From the NCBI GenBank assembly GCA_023265875.1, contig JAHFSF010000006.1:1-33123 (forward strand): DNA of 33,123 nucleotides. Direction: 5' to 3'. Of the stretch, positions 1 to 9,119 are shown one piece after another (within the stretch, counting starts at the first letter, position 1; each line of letters opens with the position of its first letter). The DNA is from Gammaproteobacteria bacterium (GTDB taxonomy: Bacteria; Pseudomonadota; Gammaproteobacteria; Steroidobacterales; Steroidobacteraceae). Position numbers and translations under genes: made by a program. The notes under the pieces are model-generated. The model worked only from the letters and a program-made list of their open reading frames with translations, was not told the DNA's origin and did not search any database.

Positions 1-772
1 AGAATTCCCGATTCTGTCCGGATGGCGCTACGGGCCATACCATTCCCTCACCCATCGCCGAGCTCGCGAGGAGCTTCCACTCGTTGCTCTCGGCCGCGCG
101 ATAGAACAGGTTGTTATTACCCACGCGGTCCTCACCCGAAACGAAGACCACGCGATGCTCGAAGTCCGTCTGAAAAGTGCCATTGCGCACCGGAGAACCC
201 GCGACTTTCTTGAGCAAACCGCTTCTCACGTTCATGCGATACACGGCGTTGAACTCGCCCTCGATGCCATAACCGTAGGTCTGAATCAGCACTTCGGTCG
301 GATCCGCGGGCAGGATGTCGATGACCCTTGCCGCCGCGAAGACGGACTGGCGCTGCTCGACGCGGGTACCCGTCTGCATCTTGCCCGCCGCAGCCCCAAA
401 CAGCAGTTCTGCGGCTTTACCATCGGCATCGAGTCCGATGATCTCGCCCGTGGGTGCTTTGTAGGCAATGATTCCGGGAAAGCGCCGCGTCGGCGAAATC
501 AACAGACGTGAGTCACTGGCCCATTCGAAAGACCAGATGTCGATCCGGTCGCCGAAGTGCGACTGCGTGGACGGTTTCAGATCCTGCAATCGCAGCACCG
601 TGATCACTTCGTGCTCGGTCGTGTGGCGCGTGAACGCGAGATACGTACCGTTCGGAGAAATCTTCATAGACTCAAACTTCGCGAAATTCGTGAAGCTGGT
701 GACAGGCGGTGGCGCGGCAAGCACGAGAGTGGAAAAACCAAGTGCAAGGAAACCGGCGAGTCCGGCGCGCAT
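1..772 (-). CDS. S9 (prolyl oligopeptidase)-like peptidase, N-terminal part, truncated by window edge
   Basis: Manual minus-strand translation from ATG at 772 is open to the edge: MRAGLAGFLALGFSTLVLAAPPPVTSFTNFAKFESMKISPNGTYLAFTRHTTEHEVITVLRL... Signal peptide plus beta-propeller-like repeats; RBS aaggagga upstream. Missing from the ORF track because it runs off the window. Confidence 0.75.
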   Translation of the reverse strand, partial: MRAGLAGFLALGFSTLVLAAPPPVTSFTNFAKFESMKISPNGTYLAFTRHTTEHEVITVLRLQDLKPSTQSHFGDRIDIWSFEWASDSRLLISPTRRFPGIIAYKAPTGEIIGLDADGKAAELLFGAAAGKMQTGTRVEQRQSVFAAARVIDILPADPTEVLIQTYGYGIEGEFNAVYRMNVRSGLLKKVAGSPVRNGTFQTDFEHRVVFVSGEDRVGNNNLFYRAAESNEWKLLASSAMGEGMVWPVAPSGQNREF

Positions 773-867
773 GGCATTCCTCCTTCTCATCGACACGGTC
801 GCATTCTGCTTCCGGTCCAGGCCGCGATCCCCCGGCTTGACCGCGAGGCAGGCCTAACCCTTGCTCT

Positions 868-2694
868 TCAGGATCCGCCCATCACCCGCTCGACCTCGCG
901 TTCGACGAGCCCGGCGATTTCCCGGCTTTCATCCACGAGGCGCGCAATCTCGGCGCGGGTGCGCTTGACGTAGTCGGCATCCTTGATCGACTTCAGGTTG
1001 ATGAGCGCGTTGTAGGCCGCACCCTTCACCCCGGCGTATGACACCAGCGCGCCGACGCCGGCGTCGGTGATCATGACGTCGTTGCCGCTGCGCGCGGCCG
1101 TCAGGCACAGTTCCAGCGCCGCGCGGCAATGGCGGGCGGTCTGCACCGGGATTTCGGTGGCCTGCTGGTAGCCCGATTGTAGGGCTGCGCTGCGCGCGGC
1201 CTTCTGGTCGGGCGTGTCCTTCGGCATGCCGAGCGCGTCCATGACGCCGCTGAAAGCCTGCGTATCCTCGTCCACCGCGGCGAGCAGCAGGTCCTTGATG
1301 TCCTGCGCCCGAACCGCGAGCGCGTCCAGTTCCCCGTAGCGGCCGGCGAACTCGGCCTTGCCGGCCGTCAGGTTCGCGACCATCGCGGCCAGCGCCGCTC
1401 CAATCGAGCCCGCCAGCGCGGCAATCGAACCGCCGCCCGGGGCCGGCGTGTCGCGCGAGACCTCGTCGACGAATTCAGCGACCGTCCTGCGGACCAGCTC
1501 ACCCGTTGCGTGTGGCATGCCGAGCACCTTCTTTTCCGCCTCAAATGGCGCGACGTCACGCAGGCCCATGGCCTGCACCGCGGTTTCAATCACGTCGCCG
1601 ACCGGCAACCCTGCGGACTTGCGCATGCGGCGCAGGTAGTAGCGCCCCGACTCCAGCATGGCGTCGAACGGCACCACGCCGACGATTTCAGAACCGGTGA
1701 CCGGAATGCCGCGCTGCGCGGCTTCTTCACGCGCGGCCTCCAGGACCGCGTGCGCCGGAGCCGCCTTGAAATCGGTCAGGTTGATGGAGATCTGCGCGCG
1801 GCGGTATTTGTCGACCACCCAGCCGACCGCCTTGACGTGCGGGAAGCGGCCATCGGCGTAGACCGGTTTCCCCTCGATTGCCCCCGCCCTGTAGCCGAGC
1901 GCCGCATAGCGTGCGGCGAGGTCCTTGCCGTGAGCGTCACGGTAATGTGCCGCGAGCGCGTCCCATGACTTCGCGACCTGGTCGCAGGCCCCGCACGGAA
2001 AACGGTCCGTGGTGAACACCACCGTTTTGCCCTTGTAGTAGAAGGGCGCGACATTGCCGCTGCGCTTGTGGCGGCCGCGCTCGCGCAAGTTGTAGGCGAT
2101 GTCGTCGGCGTAACGCTTGTCGGTAGTCGCAAGGTTGACGTTAAAGGCGATCAGGAACTCGCGCGCGCCGATGATGTAGGCGCCGGTACGTGGGTTGTGC
2201 ATCGCCGGCCCGAAATCGGGCCGCCAGGCCGGGTCCGCCAATTTCTTTTCCAGCCCCTCGTATTCGCCGGCGCGCACCGCCGCGAGGTTCCTCCGCGCGG
2301 GGCTCGATGCGGCGTGCTCATAGAGATACACCGGAATGCCGAGCGCGCCGATGCGGCGGCCGCATTCCCTGGCCAGCGCGACGCAGTCCGCCATCGTGAC
2401 GCCGGCGACCGGGACGAAAGGGCAAACGTCCATCGCGCCCAGGCGCGCGTGGCTGCCGTGATGCTTCGCCATGTCGATGGTTTCCGCCGCCCGCTTCCCC
2501 GCGCGGCACGCGGCCTCCAGCACCGGATCCGGCGCGCCGACGAAGGTGATCACCGTGCGGTTCGTGTCTTCACCCGGATCGACGTCGAGCAGCGTCACGC
2601 CGTGCACTGCTTCGATTTCCGCCGCCATGCCGCGGATTACGGCGGCATCGCGCCCTTCGGAGAAATTGGGAACGCATTCCACGAGCTTGTTCAT
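868..2694 (-). CDS. ftcD: Glutamate formimidoyltransferase / formimidoyltetrahydrofolate cyclodeaminase (bifunctional)
   Basis: MNKLVECVPNFSEGRD... N-terminal formiminotransferase signature, with a C-terminal cyclodeaminase domain (DTPAPGGGSIAALAGSIGAALAAMVANLT). The ORF track starts upstream at 2727; ATG at 2694 fits the family start better. Confidence 0.9.
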   Translation of the reverse strand: MNKLVECVPNFSEGRDAAVIRGMAAEIEAVHGVTLLDVDPGEDTNRTVITFVGAPDPVLEAACRAGKRAAETIDMAKHHGSHARLGAMDVCPFVPVAGVTMADCVALARECGRRIGALGIPVYLYEHAASSPARRNLAAVRAGEYEGLEKKLADPAWRPDFGPAMHNPRTGAYIIGAREFLIAFNVNLATTDKRYADDIAYNLRERGRHKRSGNVAPFYYKGKTVVFTTDRFPCGACDQVAKSWDALAAHYRDAHGKDLAARYAALGYRAGAIEGKPVYADGRFPHVKAVGWVVDKYRRAQISINLTDFKAAPAHAVLEAAREEAAQRGIPVTGSEIVGVVPFDAMLESGRYYLRRMRKSAGLPVGDVIETAVQAMGLRDVAPFEAEKKVLGMPHATGELVRRTVAEFVDEVSRDTPAPGGGSIAALAGSIGAALAAMVANLTAGKAEFAGRYGELDALAVRAQDIKDLLLAAVDEDTQAFSGVMDALGMPKDTPDQKAARSAALQSGYQQATEIPVQTARHCRAALELCLTAARSGNDVMITDAGVGALVSYAGVKGAAYNALINLKSIKDADYVKRTRAEIARLVDESREIAGLVEREVERVMGGS

Positions 2695-2813
2695 CTCCGG
2701 CCCCGTGCGGATCGTGTTACCGACCATAATAATGAGAGTGGGTCTGGAGACGGGGCCTTGGCCTTCATGCCTTCTCCTGGCGCGGTCAGGAAACCAGTCA
2801 ACGGTTCATTGAA

Positions 2814-2839
2814 CTGCGGCATCTACGTATATGCCGCAG
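2814..2839. repeat. 26-bp near-perfect palindrome CTGCGGCATcTACGTAtATGCCGCAG
   Basis: 12 of 13 base pairs are symmetric; lies in the divergent ftcD/omcA-like intergenic region. Confidence 0.8.
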
Positions 2840-2900
2840 CCGTAACTCGTGTTAGCCAGCAAGTTACCATTTGAAATCGCCAAGCTTTTGATCGAAGCAC

Positions 2901-2914
2901 ATGATTTGGATCAA
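2901..2914 (+). promoter_or_regulatory. FNR/ANR-like box ATGATttggATCAA
   Basis: 9/10 match to TTGAT-N4-ATCAA. A GATAAC (-10-like) lies 20 nt downstream at 2935-2940, and the start codon of the decaheme gene is at 2995. Confidence 0.55.
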
Positions 2915-2994
2915 TTACGACTTTTTTCACCGCGGATAACCTAAGGCGCGACGGGTGGTGCCGCCCTTTATCGTGTGCGCTGAGGATAGCGAAA

Positions 2995-5661
2995 ATGAAC
3001 ATCAACCTTGGCCGATTCGGCTTTCTGGCCGTGATGGTCGCCAGCCTGGCAGCTTGCGGCGGTAGTGGCAGCAATCCTGTACCGCCCCCACCGCCGCCGC
3101 CACCCGGGGCAACCCTTGCTGAAACCATCGCTGCGGCAGCGGCGGACCCCGCCAACGACTCAGCGGTCAACCCGGCTGCGGCCTTTACGGTCCTGCAAGA
3201 GGCCGACAAGCCGGTCGTCACGGTGGCGAGCCCGCCCAAGGTGAACTTCACGGTGTTTTCCGACGGCAAGGTGGTGAAGGGCCTCACGACGACCTCCAAT
3301 GTGAGGTTTGTCCTCGCCAAGCTGGATCCGGGCACCGACGGCGATCCCGACCAGTGGGTGAGTTATGTCTATACGACCGAGACGGCCACCGCTGGCGTGG
3401 GTCCGGGCGGCAATCCGGTGCTGGCATCGGCCTTGCAGCCGACCAGCGACCCGAGAAGCGAGCCTCAACTGGTCTATAACTCCGATGGTTACTACACCTA
3501 CACGTTCAGCACCGACATCACCGACCCGACCAAGACCCAGGGCGTCATTTATGAGCCCGGCAAGACCCATCGCATCGGCATCCAGCTGAGCTATTTGAAC
3601 GCCGCTGGCGAGACGGTTCGCGTCAATCCCACTTTCGACTTCACTCTCGACGCCAGCGGCAATTCGGTGGCCGTCACCGACGCCACCAAGTCGCACAAGG
3701 TGGTCGATGTGTCCACCTGCAACGAGTGCCACAACAAGCTCGCGCTGCACGGTGGTGGGCGGGTTGACACGCAGTATTGCGCGCTATGCCACAACTCCGG
3801 CAATACCGATGCCAACAGCGGCAACGTGCTCGACCTGCGGACCATGGTCCACAAGATCCATGCCGGAGGGTTCCTGCACGAGGAAGGCGACGACTACGTC
3901 ATCTGGGGCTTCCAGAACAGCGAGCATAGCTACACCGACGTCGGCTTCCCGGCCAACGTGCGCGACTGCGCCAAGTGCCACGACGGCAGCAAGAAGGATG
4001 CACAGGGCAACCAGCTGGCCGCGCAGGGCGATAACTGGAAGAAGGTGCCCAGCAAGCAGGCGTGCCTGTCTTGCCACGAATCGGGCGCGACGAGCGACTG
4101 GTACAACATCCACATCACGACCCTGGGTCTCGGCACATCGGTGGACAACGTCACCAACGCTTTTTGTGCGAGCTGCCACGGCGCCGGGGAACAGTGGAGT
4201 CCCGACCGGGTGCACTGGCTCCAGGAGCTGGAGAACACGGCGCTTTATCAGCACAAGATCGAGAGCGTCACGCTGACCACGAAGCCCACGGCGACGACCC
4301 CTGGTGAATTGACGGTCAAGTACTCGCTCATCAACCCCGCCACGAGCGCCATCTATGACTTGAGGCAAGGCTGCGGCGCGGCTGGCACGGCGCTGGATGA
4401 CGCTGGAACTGCGATACCGAAGTGCTACACGAACTACCGGTGGTTTACGGCACCGCTGAGCCCCACGAACCAGCCTCAGGACAAGTTCGGCACGATCGGC
4501 GCCACCCTGGCCGTGGACGATTTCCCGACCCCTTCCGACCAGACCGAGGATGACACGAACTCTACTGTGTCCAAAGCGGCATATCTGGGCGTGGACGACG
4601 GTGCGCATCATTACTCTTTCAAGATACCTGTGCCCAAAGGCTCGCACAGCAACGCCAGGATCGTGATGCTGGGTTCGGTCGCAGAGCAGAGAATCGATCC
4701 CATTTCGCGTCTGGCCGTCGGGGCAGTGCCGCCCACGACGCACGAGGATCTGGCCTACGTGCCGGTGAAGAATGCGATCTACGAGATCAACCTCGACACC
4801 GCGCCCGTCGGCACCGCCGCGCCGCCTTCGAACATCGCGCGGCGCCAGATCGTCTCCAACGTCAAGTGCAACGCGTGTCACGTGTATCTCGGAATTCCGA
4901 TGGACCCGGTGATCGGGGCGACCGCATTCCACTCGGGCGTGCGCAACAACTCGGAGAACTGCGAGATCTGCCATAACTGGCAGCGGGCGGCCAGCTATAC
5001 CGTCATGGCGGATGGCAGCGACTTCAACGAGTCCTACGATGTGACGCGCATGGTCCATGGCATCCACGGCGGCGAGAAGCGGACCTATCCCTTCGTGCAC
5101 GGCAACGACCTGCAGGGAGAGTTCGCAAAAGATGGCACGCGCATCGTCCCGAATGACGGCGCGCCGCTGCAGAGCCAGTCCGGGACAGCCGCAGAGGTCG
5201 TCAACTTCACCGCTGAGGTGGCCTTCCCCGGCAGGCTGGCGGATTGCAACACCTGCCACGTGAACGAGGCCTGGAAGCAGAACAGGGGTGTATTTGGCTC
5301 CTCAATTGTGGGCACCAGCGGGGGCGTCCTGAATGGCAAATACACCAATCCCGGCATCGTTCGCTTCATGGCTTCGGGTGCTTGCGTCGGCCCGAGCGGC
5401 CCCATTACCGACCCACCGACGGCTATTAGCTGTGCATCGATCGATACGTCGAAGCTTCCGGTAATCTCGCCCAAGGCGGCGGTATGCACGGCCTGCCACG
5501 ATGCCAAGGGCGTGCAGGACCACGCAATCAACGTGGGTGGCGCTAGCTTCGGCAACAAGAACCAGGGCGATGTCCTGGCGAGCAGGGTATTCGAGGTCTG
5601 CGATGGTTGCCACGAACCGGGTGGCTTCGCCGGCATCGATATCAAGCACGGCCTGAACTGA
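2995..5661 (+). CDS. OmcA/MtrC-family decaheme c-type cytochrome, outer-membrane lipoprotein
   Basis: 888 aa; signal peptide with lipobox (LAAC-GG), Pro-rich linker PPPPPPPP, ten CXXCH motifs (CNECH, CALCH, CAKCH, CLSCH, CASCH, CNACH, CEICH, CNTCH, CTACH, CDGCH). Confidence 0.93.
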   Translation: MNINLGRFGFLAVMVASLAACGGSGSNPVPPPPPPPPGATLAETIAAAAADPANDSAVNPAAAFTVLQEADKPVVTVASPPKVNFTVFSDGKVVKGLTTTSNVRFVLAKLDPGTDGDPDQWVSYVYTTETATAGVGPGGNPVLASALQPTSDPRSEPQLVYNSDGYYTYTFSTDITDPTKTQGVIYEPGKTHRIGIQLSYLNAAGETVRVNPTFDFTLDASGNSVAVTDATKSHKVVDVSTCNECHNKLALHGGGRVDTQYCALCHNSGNTDANSGNVLDLRTMVHKIHAGGFLHEEGDDYVIWGFQNSEHSYTDVGFPANVRDCAKCHDGSKKDAQGNQLAAQGDNWKKVPSKQACLSCHESGATSDWYNIHITTLGLGTSVDNVTNAFCASCHGAGEQWSPDRVHWLQELENTALYQHKIESVTLTTKPTATTPGELTVKYSLINPATSAIYDLRQGCGAAGTALDDAGTAIPKCYTNYRWFTAPLSPTNQPQDKFGTIGATLAVDDFPTPSDQTEDDTNSTVSKAAYLGVDDGAHHYSFKIPVPKGSHSNARIVMLGSVAEQRIDPISRLAVGAVPPTTHEDLAYVPVKNAIYEINLDTAPVGTAAPPSNIARRQIVSNVKCNACHVYLGIPMDPVIGATAFHSGVRNNSENCEICHNWQRAASYTVMADGSDFNESYDVTRMVHGIHGGEKRTYPFVHGNDLQGEFAKDGTRIVPNDGAPLQSQSGTAAEVVNFTAEVAFPGRLADCNTCHVNEAWKQNRGVFGSSIVGTSGGVLNGKYTNPGIVRFMASGACVGPSGPITDPPTAISCASIDTSKLPVISPKAAVCTACHDAKGVQDHAINVGGASFGNKNQGDVLASRVFEVCDGCHEPGGFAGIDIKHGLN

Positions 5662-5685
5662 ACGGCCAGCGCAGCGAACTGAACA

Positions 5686-5714
5686 GGGAGAGCCGGCGAT
5701 GGCTCTCCCTTTTT
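5686..5714 (+). terminator. Rho-independent terminator GGGAGAGCC-ggcgat-GGCTCTCCC-TTTTT
   Basis: Perfect 9-bp GC-rich stem, 6-nt loop and T-run directly after the first decaheme gene. Confidence 0.9.
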
Positions 5715-5842
5715 ATACAGGCCGCGGTCCATGCTGCACTCGACAGTCAATTCGCGCCGGAGGTATTCTGCAGAGACGCCGGGGAAGGACAGCGAATGCG
5801 CTTGAACAAGATAACAATGGCGCGCCACCAGCCCAGGCAGTC

Positions 5843-8113
5843 ATGAGCAAGTATCGAAGCCGGGACCGATGGATCAACGTGGTGGCGGCGTGCTTGCTGG
5901 CACTGGCCGCGGGCGGCTGCGGCAGTGGCTCCGGTGGCGGCGCGGGTCCCGTGGGGCTACCCCAGGTGCCGCCCGGAGGTCCGGCGGCGCTCACCGCCGC
6001 GACGGCCCTGACCATCAGCATTGCCGCAGTGACCGTCGACGCCAGGCCAGTCGTGAACTTCGCGGTCGTCAATCAGGCCGGTGTCGGCATGGCCGGCCTG
6101 GCTGCCACCGACCTCGGATTCAATATCGCCAAGCTGGAGCCGGGATTGAATGGCGAGCCGACCAACTGGCAGAACTATATCAACCAGGCGACGGCTGGGG
6201 CCGTACAGGGCAGCCAGGAACGAGCAGCCGCTGGCTATCCCTTCGGTACCCTGGTCGACCACCAGGATGGAACCTATACCTATACCTTTGCTACCGATAT
6301 CAAGGACCCGGCGGCGAACCTCTGCCCGGCGCCATGCGTGGATGCCGCAGGCAAGGCGCTGCACGTCAGCTATCAGCCAGACGTGACGCACCGCGTGACG
6401 ATCCAGCAGGTCAACGACGCGTATCCGAAGTCCACGGGCGTGTTTGATTTCGTGCCGTCCGGCGCCGCCGGCATCCGGCGCGAAATCGTGCTGACGTCCA
6501 CCTGCAACCAGTGCCACCACGAACTTTCGGCGCACGCAACGCGGGTCGACACCCGCTTGTGCGTGACTTGCCACAACCCGGGTTCCTGGGTTGGCGGGAG
6601 TCCCGGCACGACAGTGGATTTCAAGGTGATGATCCATCGGATCCACTACAACAACGCCGGCAGCGCCCTGCCGAGCGTTCTCGCGGGCTTCCCGTACACG
6701 ATCGGCGATGCCGATTTCTCGGAAGTCGTGTTTACGCAGGATGTTCGCAACTGCGCGAGGTGCCACGACGGTTCGCTCAGCGCGCAGGGCGACCACTGGA
6801 AGGCCCAGCCCGGCATGGAAGCCTGCGGCTCGTGCCACGACGATGTTTATTTCGGCGCCCAGCCCGATCCGGCGAGGCCGTATCAGACGGTCGCGCACCC
6901 GGGCGGCGTCGTGACCGATAACAGCACCTGCCTGCTGTGCCATGGACCCGGGCGAGTCGCGGATGTCACGGTTGCGCATGACTTGCCGGCGCAGCTCAAG
7001 GCGGCGGCGGCCAGGTTCAAGTTCAACATACTCAGCGCCGCACCGACCGCGCCGGGTGGTTTCCCCGTCATCACCTTCTCGGTCACCGATCCGACCGATG
7101 GAGACAGGCCTTACGACATCACGACCGACGCGGCGTTCACGGCCGGTGGCGCCAGTACGCTGAATGTCCGGCTTGGCTGGACCAGGTCGGGCATCGCGGA
7201 TATCGGCAACGACGGCAGCAGCCAGAATTTTGGCCAGCCCGTCAGCATGAATGCCTTGACCACCGCGGTGCCGGGAAGCACGGTGGGTACCTACACCGTC
7301 ACCGCCACGGTCGCGATCCCGGTCACCCAGACCGGTACGCTGCGGGTCATGGTGGACGGGCATCCCGCCGGCGATGTCACGACTCCCGGGACATTCAGCG
7401 ATCGGCTGGCTGTCAAGAGTGCCTTCAGGGACTTTGCGATCACCGGCACGGCAGTGGCGCGTCGGCTGGTCGTCGACATCGCCAAGTGCAACGTGTGCCA
7501 TGACGTGCTGAGCCTGCATGGACGAAACCGTACCGACGAGCCCGGCGTGTGCGCGGTCTGCCACAACCCGAACGCGACCGACGCGGGCCGGCGCCCGGCT
7601 ACGGCGGGTGTGCTGACGGGTGGCATCGATGGCAAGCTCGAAGAGGCGGTCGATTTCAAGAGCATGATCCACGGCATTCACGCCGGCCAGGCGAGCAATG
7701 GCGGGTTCCGCGAGAAAGGACTGGTGATCTACGGCTTTGGCGGCAGCGTGAACGACTTCAGCAAGGTCGTCTTTCCGGGAAAACTGGGCAACTGCACTGC
7801 CTGCCATACCGACACCTCGTACGAGCTGACTGGTGCCTGGGAGTCTCCGACCGCCAACGGGATACTCGCAACCACGACCACGACCGCAGTCTCCGCGAGC
7901 GATGCGGCTGACAACCTGAGGACCACGCCGACCGCGGCAGTGTGTTCATCGTGCCACGACAAGGTGGGTCCGCAGGTTCACATGACGGAAGTCGGCGATG
8001 GACAGTTCGCGGTGACGCAGGCGGCCATCAACGTTGGCGCGCCTGAAATCTGCGGCATTTGCCATGGACCGGGCGGGCCGGTGGATGTCAAGGCCGTCCA
8101 CCACGTGAAGTAG
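5843..8113 (+). CDS. OmcA/MtrC-family decaheme c-type cytochrome, second paralog
   Basis: Translation MSKYRSRDRWINVVAACLLALAAGGCGSGSGGG... with lipobox and ten CXXCH motifs. The ORF-track start at 5699 lies inside the terminator, so 5843 is preferred. Confidence 0.9.
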   Translation: MSKYRSRDRWINVVAACLLALAAGGCGSGSGGGAGPVGLPQVPPGGPAALTAATALTISIAAVTVDARPVVNFAVVNQAGVGMAGLAATDLGFNIAKLEPGLNGEPTNWQNYINQATAGAVQGSQERAAAGYPFGTLVDHQDGTYTYTFATDIKDPAANLCPAPCVDAAGKALHVSYQPDVTHRVTIQQVNDAYPKSTGVFDFVPSGAAGIRREIVLTSTCNQCHHELSAHATRVDTRLCVTCHNPGSWVGGSPGTTVDFKVMIHRIHYNNAGSALPSVLAGFPYTIGDADFSEVVFTQDVRNCARCHDGSLSAQGDHWKAQPGMEACGSCHDDVYFGAQPDPARPYQTVAHPGGVVTDNSTCLLCHGPGRVADVTVAHDLPAQLKAAAARFKFNILSAAPTAPGGFPVITFSVTDPTDGDRPYDITTDAAFTAGGASTLNVRLGWTRSGIADIGNDGSSQNFGQPVSMNALTTAVPGSTVGTYTVTATVAIPVTQTGTLRVMVDGHPAGDVTTPGTFSDRLAVKSAFRDFAITGTAVARRLVVDIAKCNVCHDVLSLHGRNRTDEPGVCAVCHNPNATDAGRRPATAGVLTGGIDGKLEEAVDFKSMIHGIHAGQASNGGFREKGLVIYGFGGSVNDFSKVVFPGKLGNCTACHTDTSYELTGAWESPTANGILATTTTTAVSASDAADNLRTTPTAAVCSSCHDKVGPQVHMTEVGDGQFAVTQAAINVGAPEICGICHGPGGPVDVKAVHHVK

Positions 8114-8127
8114 ACGCGGCAGACGAC

Positions 8128-9084
8128 ATGCGCTGGATGAATCAGATGAATATCGAGAAGTCTTTATTTGCCGTGGTGCTGCTGTCGTCGGGCCTTGGGT
8201 TCAGCATTGCCGCGTCTTCGTCGCCGGCCGGTGACCAGGGGATGGAATACAGCGCAAACGGCGCCGATACCTGCCTCCTGTGCCACACCGAGGCCTGGGC
8301 GTACCCGATCTATCCGATCTTCAAGACCAAGCATGCGAACCGCGCCGACAAGCGCACGCCTTTTGCAGGATTGCAATGCGAAGCCTGCCATGGCCCGGGC
8401 GGCAAGCACGCCACCACCGGCAGCAAGGACGCCATAAACAGTTTCAAGGAGACCTCTTTCCTTTCGGTCCGGCAGCGCAACGAGGCCTGTCTGGGCTGCC
8501 ATCAGGGCAATGCCCGCGTCGGGTGGGTCGGCAGCACCCATGAGACCAGCAATCTGGCGTGCACCAGTTGCCACCAGCTTCACGTGGAGCACGATCCGGT
8601 GCTTGCCAGGGCCACCCAGCCTGAGGTCTGTTACAAGTGCCACCTGAAGGAACGCGCGGAGTTCAATAAACCGTCCGCGCATCCGGTGCGCTTCGGCCTC
8701 CTCACTTGCAGCGAATGTCACAGCCCGCATGGGTCGATTGCCGTCGCGATGCTGGCCAGGCCCACCCTGAACCAGACCTGCTATACCTGTCATGCGGAAA
8801 AGCGCGGGCCGTTCCTTTGGGAACATGCGCCGGCGGCCGAGGATTGCAGCTTGTGTCACTCGCCGCACGGCTCGGCTCACGCGTCATTGTTGAAGAAGGA
8901 TCCGCCCCTGCTCTGCCAGCAGTGTCATGCGGTGGCCGGTCATCCGTCCGTGGCGTACACCAGCGCCGCGTTGCCGGGAGGCGGTGGGGGCGGAGCGGCA
9001 TTCCTGCTTTCCGGAGGCTGCATCAACTGCCATTCGCAGGTTCACGGGTCAAACCATCCGTCGGGCATCAAGCTGATGCGATAG
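8128..9084 (+). CDS. DmsE/MtrA-family periplasmic decaheme c-type cytochrome
   Basis: Signal peptide, ten CXXCH motifs, typical C-terminus GGCINCHSQVHGSNHPSGIKLMR. Confidence 0.92.
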   Translation: MRWMNQMNIEKSLFAVVLLSSGLGFSIAASSSPAGDQGMEYSANGADTCLLCHTEAWAYPIYPIFKTKHANRADKRTPFAGLQCEACHGPGGKHATTGSKDAINSFKETSFLSVRQRNEACLGCHQGNARVGWVGSTHETSNLACTSCHQLHVEHDPVLARATQPEVCYKCHLKERAEFNKPSAHPVRFGLLTCSECHSPHGSIAVAMLARPTLNQTCYTCHAEKRGPFLWEHAPAAEDCSLCHSPHGSAHASLLKKDPPLLCQQCHAVAGHPSVAYTSAALPGGGGGGAAFLLSGGCINCHSQVHGSNHPSGIKLMR

Positions 9085-9119
9085 CGGCTGGCGAAACCAA
9101 CGGACAACAGGACCGAAAG

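Noticed and set aside
2932-2947. GG-N10-GC spacing (cGGataacctaagGCg) considered as a sigma-54 promoter for the decaheme operon
   Set aside because: Only the GG/GC dinucleotides match; flanking consensus (TGGCAC, TTGC) is absent.
3784-5259. Long minus-strand ORF (491 aa) opposite the first decaheme gene
   Set aside because: GC-rich shadow ORF; composition is Arg/Val/His-rich and lacks motifs, while the opposite strand has ten CXXCH motifs and a lipobox.
5957-7807. 616-aa minus-strand ORF
   Set aside because: Antisense shadow of the second decaheme gene; no domain signature.
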